DNA of 64,000 nt, taken from positions 1,229,241 to 1,293,240 of the forward strand of contig NZ_LR027848.1 in NCBI RefSeq assembly GCF_900607235.1. The letters run 5' to 3'. Position numbers and translations under genes: made by a program. This DNA comes from Olivibacter jilunii. GTDB taxonomy: Bacteria; Bacteroidota; Bacteroidia; Sphingobacteriales; Sphingobacteriaceae. Below are positions 50,551-60,467 of this stretch, one piece after another (position 1 is the stretch's first letter; each line of letters opens with the position of its first letter). Under the pieces are notes generated by a model. It was not told the origin of the DNA and searched no databases. It was given only the letters and a program-made list of their open reading frames with translations.

Positions 50551-53207
50551 AAGTTATGAAAATGCGTTTTATGGCGCAATCCTATTTGTGGAGAGGTTGC
50601 CTTGGCGTTCTCTTGGTGACGCTGCTTCCCTATCTGACCTATTGTCAAGATACCGCTTTTTCTGCCTCCTATCGGGCGGCGCAGGGCCGTGGGGATAAAC
50701 GTCAACTAAAATTTGAAGTATCTGTGCCAACAGCAGGTTTATATAAACTGCATACTCATGTAAAAAATAAAGTAAAAACGGTCGATCCGTCAGCCATCGA
50801 AACCGTCTATGCTACGTTGAAGTGGGAAAACGAAAGGCCTACCAAACGGATTTTTTTTGATCGCCACAATAAGGGCGAACAAGTAGCCGGCATTTTCCCG
50901 CTGCGACAAGGGAAGCAATACCTGACTTTTTGGTTACCTCCGGATATCAGCTTTGATGGGTTTACAATAAGTCCTTACAATGCGCCAAAAGTACCAGAAG
51001 CAGCTCAACACTATCAGCCGCAGGTTTTACCTTCAGAAGGACACCCACGACTATGGTTTACGCAAGAAACATTAGCGCTTATCAAAGCGCGTTTAGAGCA
51101 GGGAGAGAATCATGCCCGATGGGAGGACGTAAAGACCCGGGCGAAAGCTGTGCACTCCTTTATTATTGATCCGAAGCAGGAGATGTTTTATAACGAAGCG
51201 GTTGAGAAAGCAGCGGAGGCAAAGGCCTTCTATTATGCGATGACGGGAGATATTGATATAGGACGGGAAGCTATTCAATTAATGACTGATTATTATTCCG
51301 TGCTTGAATTTGGCAACGTAAGTTATGGGGATATCAGTAGGGAAATCGGGCGCGCTATCTATATCGGCGCCTTAGTTTATGATTGGTGTTACCCTTTGCT
51401 GGAGCAGGGCGAAAAAGAGCTCCTACGTAAACATATGATGCGCCTGGCCCGGGATATGGAGATCGGTTGGCCACCCTTTTACGGAGTTGAAAGTATTGTA
51501 AATGGACATGGTAACGAAGCACAAATTTGTCGTGACTTATTAGCAATGAGTATTGCTATCTACGATGAAGACCCGCTTCCTTACCGATACACTTCCTATA
51601 CTGTATTGGAGCAATTGCTGCCCATGCGCGCTTTCGAATACCAATCGCCCCGACATAATCAAGGGGTAGATTACGGAGCCTATCGCTTTGGTTGGGAGAT
51701 GCATGCGGTTTGGTTGCTATATCGAATGAGTGGACGACGGGTATTCGATGAGAATATTAAAAACTTAGCCTATTACTGGCTTTACATGCGTCTTCCGAAT
51801 GGCGAAATGTTGCGGGATGGTGATATGTTCAGCCTTGTTAACAACAAAGGCCGCTTTTACTGGAAGCAGCCGCAGACAATGCTACTGGCTTATGCTTATG
51901 GCGATGACCCCTATATTAAGGGTGAATTTGAGCGGGAGGGAGGCCTGCCGGATAATCCCATACTTTTTCTATTGGTAAATGACCCAAACTTAAAGGCCGA
52001 GCACAATCTGCAAGCGCTGCCTTTAACGAAGACATCGGGTACGATCCTGGGCTCGATGGTGGTACGTACGGGCTGGGATAACCGGCCGCAGAGCGAGGAT
52101 GTCATCGCTGAAATCAAGGGAGGCGGCTATATTTTCGGTAATCATCAACACCCAGATGCCGGCGCAATCCAATTGTATCATCACGGGTTTCTAGTTGGTG
52201 ATATAGGGTTGTATTTATCGTATGGGCCGCCATACGATTTTAATTTCAACAAGCGCTCCATCTCACATAGCATGCTTTTAGTTCGCGATCCTAAAGAACC
52301 TTTACTTTTCCGAACCGAGGCAAATGACGGTGGTGCACGTTTTAATCAGCGTTTTCCACGAAGCCCCGAAGAAGTGACGTCAGATGCTTGGTTTGATAAC
52401 GGTGTAGTATGTTCAAGCAGTTTCGGACCTTCCAAGATAAGTCCTCGTTTCAATTACTTTAAAGCTGATTTAACCGGGGCTTACACGAGTAAAGTTAGTT
52501 CTTATGTGCGAGGTTTTTGTTTCTTGAAATTGAACCGAAAGGACATCCCTGCCATTATAATCTTAACAGATGATATAACAAGTGCTGATTCAAGCTTTGC
52601 TAAGTACTGGCAGATCAATACATTGAACAGTCCGGATACGCTTGGCGATGGTTGGGTCTTGCATAGCGAAGCGTCCGGTCTTCGAGGGAAAGCTTTTGTA
52701 TCCATGCTCTTGCCAAAAACATCGGATCGGGAAGTCGATATTTTATCGGGTAAACGTGCCAACAGCACCTTTGAATTTCAATACGAGCCGAAATCGAGCA
52801 GACCCGAAGCCAATGCACACCGCATTATGGTTTCTCCCAAGAAAAAAGAAAAACACCATCGATTCATTGCCTTATTTCAGATTGGTAGTGAGGAAACTGG
52901 AAAATTGCCCTTTCAATTTCAAGAGGAACAAGGGCGTTATTCGCTCGTTATCGAAGATCAGGTGGTAAATCTAGGAGCTGGTTCTAACCTACAACAAGAC
53001 CGGCTCGTGCTTACCGTTCCTTCGGAAAAATCACATTATCAGGTGTTGATTACGGATTTACAGGCAGGTTATTGGCATATAAAGACTGGAGCAGGTGATT
53101 TCTTTCGTAATGTGAAGGTGATGCCCGGAGAAAATACACTTCATTTTGAGGCGGACCCTGGTGTTTATCAGGTGATGCCTGGTAGATTATACCAAGAGGA
53201 GAAGTGA
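50547..53207 (+). CDS. Heparinase II (PL21)-like polysaccharide lyase
   Basis: An 886-residue exported enzyme (GVLLVTLLPYLTYCQ signal). A beta-rich N-terminal extension precedes HPRLWFTQETLALIKARL, the start of the alpha/alpha-toroid. DISREIGRAIYIGALVYDWC and CRDLLAMSIAIYDEDP match heparinase II of Pedobacter heparinus, recalled from knowledge. His321 and Glu324 (NGHGNE), Tyr376 (GVDYGAY) and the His533/His535 pair (NHQHPDAG) match its catalytic His, Glu, Tyr and His; the His-Tyr distance (55 residues) is the same. The family splits uronic-acid glycans by beta-elimination. The precise substrate is open: no sulfatase or unsaturated-uronyl hydrolase is present here. Confidence 0.88.
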   Translation: MKVMKMRFMAQSYLWRGCLGVLLVTLLPYLTYCQDTAFSASYRAAQGRGDKRQLKFEVSVPTAGLYKLHTHVKNKVKTVDPSAIETVYATLKWENERPTKRIFFDRHNKGEQVAGIFPLRQGKQYLTFWLPPDISFDGFTISPYNAPKVPEAAQHYQPQVLPSEGHPRLWFTQETLALIKARLEQGENHARWEDVKTRAKAVHSFIIDPKQEMFYNEAVEKAAEAKAFYYAMTGDIDIGREAIQLMTDYYSVLEFGNVSYGDISREIGRAIYIGALVYDWCYPLLEQGEKELLRKHMMRLARDMEIGWPPFYGVESIVNGHGNEAQICRDLLAMSIAIYDEDPLPYRYTSYTVLEQLLPMRAFEYQSPRHNQGVDYGAYRFGWEMHAVWLLYRMSGRRVFDENIKNLAYYWLYMRLPNGEMLRDGDMFSLVNNKGRFYWKQPQTMLLAYAYGDDPYIKGEFEREGGLPDNPILFLLVNDPNLKAEHNLQALPLTKTSGTILGSMVVRTGWDNRPQSEDVIAEIKGGGYIFGNHQHPDAGAIQLYHHGFLVGDIGLYLSYGPPYDFNFNKRSISHSMLLVRDPKEPLLFRTEANDGGARFNQRFPRSPEEVTSDAWFDNGVVCSSSFGPSKISPRFNYFKADLTGAYTSKVSSYVRGFCFLKLNRKDIPAIIILTDDITSADSSFAKYWQINTLNSPDTLGDGWVLHSEASGLRGKAFVSMLLPKTSDREVDILSGKRANSTFEFQYEPKSSRPEANAHRIMVSPKKKEKHHRFIALFQIGSEETGKLPFQFQEEQGRYSLVIEDQVVNLGAGSNLQQDRLVLTVPSEKSHYQVLITDLQAGYWHIKTGAGDFFRNVKVMPGENTLHFEADPGVYQVMPGRLYQEEK

Positions 53208-53224
53208 TTCTACTCTGTACTATA

Positions 53225-54070
53225 TTAGGTTCTTTGAGTTATAATAGGGTATCGTATGGCTCCTTTCGCGCGACGATTTATTTGCAATAACTGCCCTTTT
53301 TCCGCTTCGGTAACAATCAGGCCTAATTTACCTGATGGATCAAATGCGCAATTGGTCGGGTTGTTGCCGGGTAAAGGAATTCTTTCGATCGTGCTCCCTG
53401 TTGGGTCAAAAACGCATATAGATCCGCTGCCGTAAACCGCCACGTATAGATTGCCTTCATCGTCAAAGGCGATCCCATCGGGGCCAATAGGCCCGCCTGT
53501 GTGGGCAAATATCCGTGGGTTTTGCCAGCTGGCCGTTGCGCTGTGCCAGGTTCCTATCCAAAGGCGATGCTTGGCAGTCTCGGCAATTACTAGTTGATTG
53601 CCATCAGGTGTGAAAGCCAATCCGTTTGGATATTGCAAGCTACGGGCAACTATAAGGAGTTGTCCGTCTTGCTTGTAGCAACAGACGTAGGCATCTGTAG
53701 CATCAAGGCTTGGTCCTGGGCAGGTAAATACCAAATTACCCAGATCATCAAAGGCGAGATCATTCGGCATGTTCAACGGTATGCCTTTAATGCTGCTGAG
53801 AACAGTTTCTAACTGCGTTGAAACAGGATCGTAAACCCGGATGGCGTTAAAACCCGCATCGCAGAACCATAAACGTCCCTGGGCATCGAAAGTTAAGCCA
53901 TTGGGCCGACCACCGGTATGCACGTTTATCAAGCCCTCGTTTGTATAGGCAAGTAATGATTCGCCCTGCTGTTCAACACACCAGAGGGTACCATCCGGCG
54001 CGAAAGCCGGGCCTTCGGGAAAACGGATGCCTTGTGCGAGTATATGTATTAAAAGCGGTGGATGTGCCAT
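53225..54070 (-). CDS. SMP-30/gluconolactonase-family lactonase
   Basis: A 281-residue six-bladed beta-propeller of the SMP-30/gluconolactonase/LRE family: RFPEGPAFAPDGTLWCVEQQ with the metal-binding Glu, GGRPNGLTFDAQGRLWFCD, MPNDLAFDDLGNLVFTC and IGPDGIAFDDEGNLYVAVYG. Glu, Asn and Asp at the usual places should hold a divalent metal for hydrolysis of a sugar lactone to its acid. No signal peptide, so cytoplasmic. It is convergent with the lyase gene (17-bp gap) and divergent from the second operon, with operators in between. Confidence 0.88.
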   Translation of the reverse strand: MAHPPLLIHILAQGIRFPEGPAFAPDGTLWCVEQQGESLLAYTNEGLINVHTGGRPNGLTFDAQGRLWFCDAGFNAIRVYDPVSTQLETVLSSIKGIPLNMPNDLAFDDLGNLVFTCPGPSLDATDAYVCCYKQDGQLLIVARSLQYPNGLAFTPDGNQLVIAETAKHRLWIGTWHSATASWQNPRIFAHTGGPIGPDGIAFDDEGNLYVAVYGSGSICVFDPTGSTIERIPLPGNNPTNCAFDPSGKLGLIVTEAEKGQLLQINRRAKGAIRYPIITQRT

Positions 54071-54126
54071 TTTTCTATCGATCGATTAAGATACTATAAT
54101 GCTACAAAGAAAATAAAAATACAGTT

Positions 54127-54163
54127 TTTTGTATACAAAAAAATAATATATTTGTATACAAAA
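54127..54163 (+). promoter_or_regulatory. Operator pair O3 and promoter of the catabolic operon
   Basis: TTTTGTATACAAAA (54127-54140) and ATTTGTATACAAAA (54150-54163), centres 23 bp apart, exactly as in O2. The -7 box TATATTTG (54147-54154) again shares its last G with the second core. The divergent lactonase gene starts at 54070 and may be controlled from the same sites. Confidence 0.85.
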
Positions 54164-54215
54164 TTATTTTATCCCAATTGAAATATTAAAATCAATCATA
54201 AAAAATAAAAAGATC

Positions 54216-55544
54216 ATGGTAAATAAGAGGCAACGGTCTGCCGAGATACTGGAGACCAACGCGCAATGGATTCCCGGAGGAGTCGTGTCCCTTAATAGAA
54301 AATCAGACCCAAATATCTGTTTCGAAAAGGGAGTAGGCAGTAAAGTTTACGACGTTGATGGCAATGCCTATATTGATTACCAAGCAGGTTTTGCTGCTTC
54401 CTTTTTAGGTCATAATGACCAAGATATAAATGCGGCGGTATCAGCTACCTTATCAAATGAGAGCCTGTTGATGGGTGCTGGGCCTACCGTACTTGAAGGC
54501 GAGTTTGCCAAGCTTTTTTGTGAGGCAGTGCCAACGGTAGACAGCATTCAGATTACCACTACGGGTTCCGAAGCCACGTATCATGCTATACGCATTGCGC
54601 GGGCAGTTACCAAGCGAGACCATGTTATTGTGATGCAGGGAGGTTATAATGGTTGGCATAACGATGTTGCCTGTAATGTGATCAGCGCTAAACAGGATGT
54701 GGGGGTACGCGTGAGCCCGGGTGAGTACCCTTTTGATGCGGGCTCCGCAGGGATACCAAATGCGCATAAAAATTTAGTGCATATCGTTAATTACAACGAC
54801 CTGGATTCAGTGCGTTACGTATTGAAACGTTATCCAATAGCTTGCATCATTCTGGAACCTATCTTACAGAACGTGGGAATTGTGAAGCCGCAGGCGGGTT
54901 ATTTACAGGGACTGCGTGCTTTGGCAGATGAAGAAGGTTTTCTGTTGATTTTTGATGAAGTAAAAACAGGTTTTCGACATGCTTTAGGAGGATATCAGTC
55001 TATCTGCGGCATTCAACCTGACTTGTCAACCTTTGGAAAAGCTGTAGCGAATGGTTACCCGATGGGGGTTATTGCCGGAAAAAAGAAATATATGGATTAT
55101 TTTGTGCATCCAGAGAGAGCGGAGCGTGTATTGATAGCAGGTACGTATAATGCGTTTCCTTCTACCACCGCCGCAGGTATTGCTACGCTAAAAAAACTTG
55201 CATCACCTGAATTTGATGTTTATGGACATGTTAATGCTTTAGGGGATCTAATGGAAAACGGATTGAATGATATTTTGAGTAAATTAGGTCGACCTTTTTA
55301 TGTGGCACGTCAAGGATCGGCTTTTTGTACCTATTTTATGGATCATCAACCGGTGGATTTTCATGATATTTTGGATCATCATGATTTTGACTTGGATAAA
55401 CGCTATCGCCTTCAATTAATTGACAGAGGAGTTTACCATTTTCCGCTTCCAATTAAACAGGGTAGTATATCTTATGCACATAGCCTGGCAGATATTGAAC
55501 AGACATTAGAGGTTACAAAGCAAGTTATTGAAGCATTATATTAA
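54216..55544 (+). CDS. Class III PLP-dependent aminotransferase (GSA-aminomutase-like)
   Basis: A 442-residue class III aminotransferase of the glutamate-1-semialdehyde aminomutase branch: [80 protein letters not shown] with the PLP-binding Asp, and Lys275 in [16 protein letters not shown] as Schiff-base residue. Not a haem enzyme here: it heads a sugar-acid operon, so an amino-sugar-acid or a keto acid is the likely substrate. First gene behind O3; the next gene starts 1 bp after its stop. Confidence 0.88.
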   Translation: MVNKRQRSAEILETNAQWIPGGVVSLNRKSDPNICFEKGVGSKVYDVDGNAYIDYQAGFAASFLGHNDQDINAAVSATLSNESLLMGAGPTVLEGEFAKLFCEAVPTVDSIQITTTGSEATYHAIRIARAVTKRDHVIVMQGGYNGWHNDVACNVISAKQDVGVRVSPGEYPFDAGSAGIPNAHKNLVHIVNYNDLDSVRYVLKRYPIACIILEPILQNVGIVKPQAGYLQGLRALADEEGFLLIFDEVKTGFRHALGGYQSICGIQPDLSTFGKAVANGYPMGVIAGKKKYMDYFVHPERAERVLIAGTYNAFPSTTAAGIATLKKLASPEFDVYGHVNALGDLMENGLNDILSKLGRPFYVARQGSAFCTYFMDHQPVDFHDILDHHDFDLDKRYRLQLIDRGVYHFPLPIKQGSISYAHSLADIEQTLEVTKQVIEALY

Positions 55545-55545
55545 A

Positions 55546-56724
55546 ATGAAAATTACAAAAATTGAAACCTATGTTTGCCATGCGCGTATGCGTAATTGGA
55601 TCTTTGTAAAGGTCTTAACCGACCAACCCAGTTTGTGGGGATGGGGCGAGGCTACACTCGAATGGCATACAAAAGCTGTAGTGGGGGCAATCGAGGATTT
55701 ATCGCAATTACTTATCGGCGAAGATCCCCGGCGGATCGAACACCTTTGGCAGATGATGTACCGCCAGCATTTTTGGCATGGCAATGGCATCGTACGCGGT
55801 ACCGCAATCAGCGGCATCGATATTGCGCTATGGGATATTGCCGGTAAAATCCATGGTGTTCCCTGCCATGAGCTATGGGGTGGTCGCGTACGCGACTATG
55901 TACGTCTTTATTGTCATTTAGGTGGGGGACGCATGGAGGACTTTTATGAGACGAGCCCCGCTGATGCCAATCGTTTCGCAGCGCTTGCCCTTCAGGCTGT
56001 AGAACAAGGTTTTACGGCCTTCAAGTCAATGGCGGTTCCAGAAACCATGTCGTTGGAAGGTCTACAGCCCCTTAAATACGCGGAAGCCTGTGTCCGTGCT
56101 ATGCGTGACGCGGTGGGGGATCAGATTGATATTATGGTGGATTGTCACGCGCGTCCCAGCCCGCGTATGGGATTGCTCTTTGCCAAAGCCTTAGAACCTT
56201 ATAACCTTTATTTCTTCGAAGAGCCCTGTTGGCCGGAAGCGATGGATGATATTGCGATGATTCAACGAGCGGTTAAGACACCGATTGCATCAGGCGAACG
56301 GTTGGTGGGCGTGTATGCTTTTCGCGAGATGCTCGAAAAACGCGCGGTTAGTGTTATTCAGCCCGACATTACCCATTGCGGTGGATTAACGGAGGCGCGT
56401 CGCATCACTGCATTGGCTGAAGCCTATCGTGTATCGGTAGCTCCCCACAATCCACAAGGACCTATCAGTACAGCGGCATCACTTGAGCTGGGTTTTGCTA
56501 CCCCATCGTATATCATTTGCGAGAGCGTTCATCAGGATGTTCCCTGGCGGAATGAAGTTGTAAATGAGGGCTTTTCCTTACAGGAAGAAGGGCGATTGAT
56601 CTTCCCTAACAAGCGGCCCGGATTAGGCATCGAGATTAATGAAGAAGAGGTCAAAAAACATCCTTTCCAGACGGAGATTTTACAAAGAACCTTTTATAAG
56701 GATGGAAGTGTAGGCGATTGGTAA
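55546..56724 (+). CDS. Enolase-superfamily sugar-acid dehydratase (galactonate-dehydratase-like)
   Basis: A 392-residue member of the mandelate racemase/muconate-lactonising enzyme family, close in layout to D-galactonate dehydratase: [40 protein letters not shown], metal ligands in [20 protein letters not shown] and [17 protein letters not shown] as base region and the ending DGSVGDW (DNSVAEW in DgoD). It removes water from an aldonic or uronic acid to give a 2-keto-3-deoxy acid. Start at ATG 55546. The stereochemistry accepted cannot be read from sequence. Confidence 0.88.
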   Translation: MKITKIETYVCHARMRNWIFVKVLTDQPSLWGWGEATLEWHTKAVVGAIEDLSQLLIGEDPRRIEHLWQMMYRQHFWHGNGIVRGTAISGIDIALWDIAGKIHGVPCHELWGGRVRDYVRLYCHLGGGRMEDFYETSPADANRFAALALQAVEQGFTAFKSMAVPETMSLEGLQPLKYAEACVRAMRDAVGDQIDIMVDCHARPSPRMGLLFAKALEPYNLYFFEEPCWPEAMDDIAMIQRAVKTPIASGERLVGVYAFREMLEKRAVSVIQPDITHCGGLTEARRITALAEAYRVSVAPHNPQGPISTAASLELGFATPSYIICESVHQDVPWRNEVVNEGFSLQEEGRLIFPNKRPGLGIEINEEEVKKHPFQTEILQRTFYKDGSVGDW

Positions 56725-56733
56725 AATTGTTTT

Positions 56734-57519
56734 ATGGAAAAAACAAAAGCATTTAAAGAACAGGTTGTCATGATTAGTGGCGGTCTTGGCGACATTGGAC
56801 AGGCAATAGCAAAAGCTTTTGCCAGCGAGGGGGCCTACGTGGCTATAGGTGACATCCTTCCCGTAAGCGAGGCCAATAAAGTACGCATCAACCTGGGCAT
56901 TGCGGAAGGGTATTATCATTACCAACAAGTGGATGTACGTGATGGGCAGGTGGTTGCAGATTGGGTAGAAGCGGTTACACAATATTGGAAATTGCCGAGT
57001 ATCGCCATTGTCAATGCGGCCACGGTAACACTGAAGAATTTTCAGCAGTTAACGGATGTGGAATGGAATAATGAATTGCAGGTGAACCTTTCGGGTGCTT
57101 ATTTTTTTGCCAATGCACTTGCCAAGCGCCTGGAAGCTAAAGGGCAGCCCGGAAATATAGTGTTTTTGGGCAGCTGGGCAGCCCATGCGGTGCACAGTCA
57201 TATTCCCGCTTACAGTGTCTCTAAAGCAGGGATCCGGATGCTGTGCCGTTCTATGGCCTTAGCCTATGCCGCTGTTGGCATACGGGTTAATGAACTGGCT
57301 CCGGGCTATGTAAATGCGGGCCTCAGCAAAGCAGTTTGGGAACAAGATCCTGATTTAGCAGCACAAGCGAAAACTAAAGTGCCTTTACACAGCTTGATCG
57401 AAACGGATGAGCTTGCATCGCAGGTATTATGGCTTTGCCATGCTCAAAATAAGCATATTACAGGAAGCACTTTTTTAATTGATGGCGGTCTTTCCTTGGT
57501 AAGCATAAGTGAAAAATGA
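56734..57519 (+). CDS. Short-chain dehydrogenase/reductase
   Basis: A 261-residue classical SDR: cofactor loop MISGGLGDIGQAIAKAFASE, Asp in IGDILP (NAD preference), NAATV, Ser in FLGSWAAHA, catalytic Tyr160-Lys164 in AYSVSKAGIRML, and C-terminal NKHITGSTFLIDGGLSL. It should oxidise or reduce a hydroxyl/keto group of a sugar-derived acid. It starts 9 bp after the dehydratase stop and is surely co-transcribed. Confidence 0.9.
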   Translation: MEKTKAFKEQVVMISGGLGDIGQAIAKAFASEGAYVAIGDILPVSEANKVRINLGIAEGYYHYQQVDVRDGQVVADWVEAVTQYWKLPSIAIVNAATVTLKNFQQLTDVEWNNELQVNLSGAYFFANALAKRLEAKGQPGNIVFLGSWAAHAVHSHIPAYSVSKAGIRMLCRSMALAYAAVGIRVNELAPGYVNAGLSKAVWEQDPDLAAQAKTKVPLHSLIETDELASQVLWLCHAQNKHITGSTFLIDGGLSLVSISEK

Positions 57520-57531
57520 TGATCGAATAAG

Positions 57532-58905
57532 ATGAAGAAACAGGAATTGGTAGATACATGTCCCGGCTTGCAGGGTTTTTTTGGACTAGCGGAGGCTGAT
57601 ATTACGCCCACACTAGATATCTATGCCCGTAATTGGGGTGCAGCAAAACAGGATCGATACCAAGAAATTCATCGGCCATTATGCATGCAATGCTTGGCCA
57701 TTTCAACGACGAAAGATGCTAAAGCTCTTTTTTTGCTGACGGCTGATTTGGGCTGGTGGAAAAATGCAGCGGACGAACAGCAGATCAGGCAAGCAATTCT
57801 TTCGGCTTGTCAGCTCACTGAGGATCAGCTCTTGCTGTGTTTGTCGCATACGCATGCCGGACCTGTCATTTGCTCTACGGATTATGATAAACCGGGTGGC
57901 GAACACATTGTTCCCTACTTGCAATTATTGGTAGAAAAAGCCATTACCCTCATTAGGCAATGCACCGAAAATAAGGTATCGGCGAAACTGACATGGACGT
58001 ACGGAACCTGCGATTTAGCAGCAAATCGCGACCTGGACCTGGAGGGCGAAATGCTAGTGGGCTTTAATCCAGTGGATGCCGCAGATCAGACTTTATTGGT
58101 TGGGCTCCTTGAAAAAGATAATGGTGAAAAGCTCGCCGTTCTGGTAAATTATGCCTGCCATCCAACTACCTTGGCGCATGAAAATATAGCGCTTTCACCC
58201 GATTATGTAGGCGCCATGCGCGAGCTGGTAAGGGCGCATACAGGTGCCGCCTGTCTTTTCTTGCAAGGCGCCTCGGGCGAATTGGCTCCCCGAGAGCAAT
58301 ATGTGGCAGACCCGGCAATAGCAGATGCGCATGGACGTAAACTGGGTTATGCCGTTTTATCGACCTTAACGGGAATGTTGCCCGCCGGGGAAGCATTGCT
58401 TTATACAGGGAAAATACCATCCGGCGCTGACCTTGCTGTATGGACACGTGCTGAATACGAGATGCCAGATACGATACAGGCTATGCTGTTAACCGTTGAT
58501 TTGCCCCTAAAGCCTTTGGGTGCAGTGGAAGAAATAGAACAGGCCTGGACAAACTGCCAGGATCGGGTATTGAAGGACCGACTTTGGCGAAAATTGAACA
58601 CGCTTCGTAGCCTAGGAAATGGAAATACAGCAAAAGCAAAGCTATGGATTTGGAAATTGGGAGCCGTGTTATTAGTTGCCCAACCCAATGAAACATATGC
58701 TTGCTATCAACAACAGTTACGAGCTGCTTTTCCGGATACAATACTCGCCGTGGTTAATATAGCCAATGGTTACATAGGTTACTTACCACCCGCTAGCCTA
58801 TACGCAAAAACGATGTATGCGGTGGAACAAACGCCTTATGCAAAGGGAGCACTTGAAATATTAATAGAATCGACCATTAGCGCCTTGCAAACCATTAAAC
58901 CATGA
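57532..58905 (+). CDS. Neutral/alkaline ceramidase-like hydrolase
   Basis: A 457-residue protein with the neutral/alkaline non-lysosomal ceramidase N-terminal fold: GLAEADITPTLDIYARNWG, LCLSHTHAGPVICS with zinc-ligand-type His106 and His108, VNYACHPTTLAHENIALSPD and FLQGASGELAP, and VNIANGYIGYLPPASLY. No signal peptide, unlike secreted ceramidases, and shorter than those (it lacks the C-terminal Ig-like domain). In this operon it is more likely to hydrolyse an N-acyl or ester bond of a sugar derivative than ceramide. It overlaps the symporter gene by 4 bp (ATGA). Confidence 0.8.
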   Translation: MKKQELVDTCPGLQGFFGLAEADITPTLDIYARNWGAAKQDRYQEIHRPLCMQCLAISTTKDAKALFLLTADLGWWKNAADEQQIRQAILSACQLTEDQLLLCLSHTHAGPVICSTDYDKPGGEHIVPYLQLLVEKAITLIRQCTENKVSAKLTWTYGTCDLAANRDLDLEGEMLVGFNPVDAADQTLLVGLLEKDNGEKLAVLVNYACHPTTLAHENIALSPDYVGAMRELVRAHTGAACLFLQGASGELAPREQYVADPAIADAHGRKLGYAVLSTLTGMLPAGEALLYTGKIPSGADLAVWTRAEYEMPDTIQAMLLTVDLPLKPLGAVEEIEQAWTNCQDRVLKDRLWRKLNTLRSLGNGNTAKAKLWIWKLGAVLLVAQPNETYACYQQQLRAAFPDTILAVVNIANGYIGYLPPASLYAKTMYAVEQTPYAKGALEILIESTISALQTIKP

Positions 58906-60467
58906 ACTTAAGTACACTGGATATAACCATCTTTTCTCTCTACATACTTTGTATTCTATTGCTCGGTTTGTATGCATCCAAGCAGAATAAACGAACAAAG
59001 CGGGATTACTTTTTAGCAGGGGATAAACTTCCGTGGTGGATGATTGGTGGTAGTATTATCGCGGCTAATATAAGCAGTCATCATCTGGTGGGTGCTATGG
59101 GTGCTGCCTATAGTCATGGTTTTGTGGCAGTTACCTTGGAGTGGGGGGCTATATTAATTGGTTTCAATGTACTATTATGGGTTTTTTTACCCTTTTATAT
59201 CCGTAACGGCTTTTATACGGTTCCCGAGTATTTGGAGAAGCGATTTGGTCGATCTACCCGGGCTTTATACGGCATTCTGATTCTTTTCACGTATGTATTT
59301 GTTGAAATTGGCGCAGTACTCTATCTGGGCGCACTCTCCTTATACGCTCTTTTTGATATTCCTATTTTATATAGTGTGCTCGCCTTAGCCATTTTTACAG
59401 GAATTTATACCATCATTGGGGGGTTAAGAGCGGTTATCTGGACCGAGATGGTGCAACTTTTAGTGCTGCTGGGTGGTGGCTTGGTGTTGACTTTTGCAAC
59501 GGTAAAAGCGGCTGGCGGTATTCAAACCATTGCTGCATCTGCTCGCCATTGGAAAATGCTGTATCCTGCTGATCATCCGGATTTTCCATGGACTATGTAC
59601 CTTGGAGGACTATTGTGTATCAGTGTTTTTTATTGCGCAACCAACCAGTTTATTGTGCAACGTGTATTGGCTGCAAAAAATGAATGGCACGGGCGTATGG
59701 GTGTTATTTTTGGCGATTACCTGAAATTTTTGGTACCGCTTATTATCACCGTACCTGCTTTGGTAGCACCGGCTTTTTTACCAACTTTAGAAAGGCCAGA
59801 CTTACTTTTTGCGACACTTGTAGAGACATTGTTGCCCAGCGGTTTAATTGGACTGGTGATGGCAGGCTTAATTTCTGCTATTATGTCGCACATCTCGGGT
59901 GCTATCAATTCTTGCACAACAATTTTGACGGTTGATTTCTATTTACCTTATATCAATAAAGAAGCAAACGATCATACTGCCGTGCGGTTTGGCCGATTGG
60001 CCGGTATCTTGATTGTTTTAATCGGTATCGGTTGTGCGCTGCTACTAATGCGGCATGCTGATAAGCCGGTTTTCCTTTACTTAATGAACTTATATGGACT
60101 GTTTACACCGGGTATCGCCACCATGTTCCTATTAGGTGTTTTTTGGAAAAGAACCACTTCGTCAGGCGCGATGTCAGCGGGTATTTTAACTATCCCACTT
60201 TCTTTATTGTTGGAATCCACATTTCCCGATATGCCGTTTTTCAATCGTACGGGTATTGTTTTCTGGTCATGCATGCTCCTATGCGCGGTAGTAAGTTACT
60301 TAACGAAAGCGAAGCCTGCCGAACAGCTGCAAGGCTTGCTTTGGAAAAAAGAGGTGCTAAAACTACCAGAGGTAGAAAGGAAAAATTATGGCGGATGGAA
60401 AAATCCCTTTTATTGGTGGCTTTTAATTACACTCTTCGTATTATACTTCTATGTCCGATATGCATAA
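58902..60467 (+). CDS. Sodium:solute symporter (SSS family)
   Basis: A 521-residue SSS-family symporter with about 13-14 transmembrane helices: N-terminal LDITIFSLYILCILLLGLYA, KRDYFLAGDKLPWWMIGGSI, IIAANISSHHLVGAMGAAYS, YTVPEYLEKRFGRS and GLIGLVMAGLISAIMSHISG, all SSS hallmarks. It brings the mono- or disaccharide (acid) across the inner membrane with Na+. It is translationally coupled to the gene before (ATGA overlap) and overlaps the transporter after it. Confidence 0.92.
   Translation: MNLSTLDITIFSLYILCILLLGLYASKQNKRTKRDYFLAGDKLPWWMIGGSIIAANISSHHLVGAMGAAYSHGFVAVTLEWGAILIGFNVLLWVFLPFYIRNGFYTVPEYLEKRFGRSTRALYGILILFTYVFVEIGAVLYLGALSLYALFDIPILYSVLALAIFTGIYTIIGGLRAVIWTEMVQLLVLLGGGLVLTFATVKAAGGIQTIAASARHWKMLYPADHPDFPWTMYLGGLLCISVFYCATNQFIVQRVLAAKNEWHGRMGVIFGDYLKFLVPLIITVPALVAPAFLPTLERPDLLFATLVETLLPSGLIGLVMAGLISAIMSHISGAINSCTTILTVDFYLPYINKEANDHTAVRFGRLAGILIVLIGIGCALLLMRHADKPVFLYLMNLYGLFTPGIATMFLLGVFWKRTTSSGAMSAGILTIPLSLLLESTFPDMPFFNRTGIVFWSCMLLCAVVSYLTKAKPAEQLQGLLWKKEVLKLPEVERKNYGGWKNPFYWWLLITLFVLYFYVRYA

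Noticed and set aside
54216-55544. hemL (haem biosynthesis)
   Set aside because: Only the fold type matches; the operon context is catabolic and no other haem gene is near.
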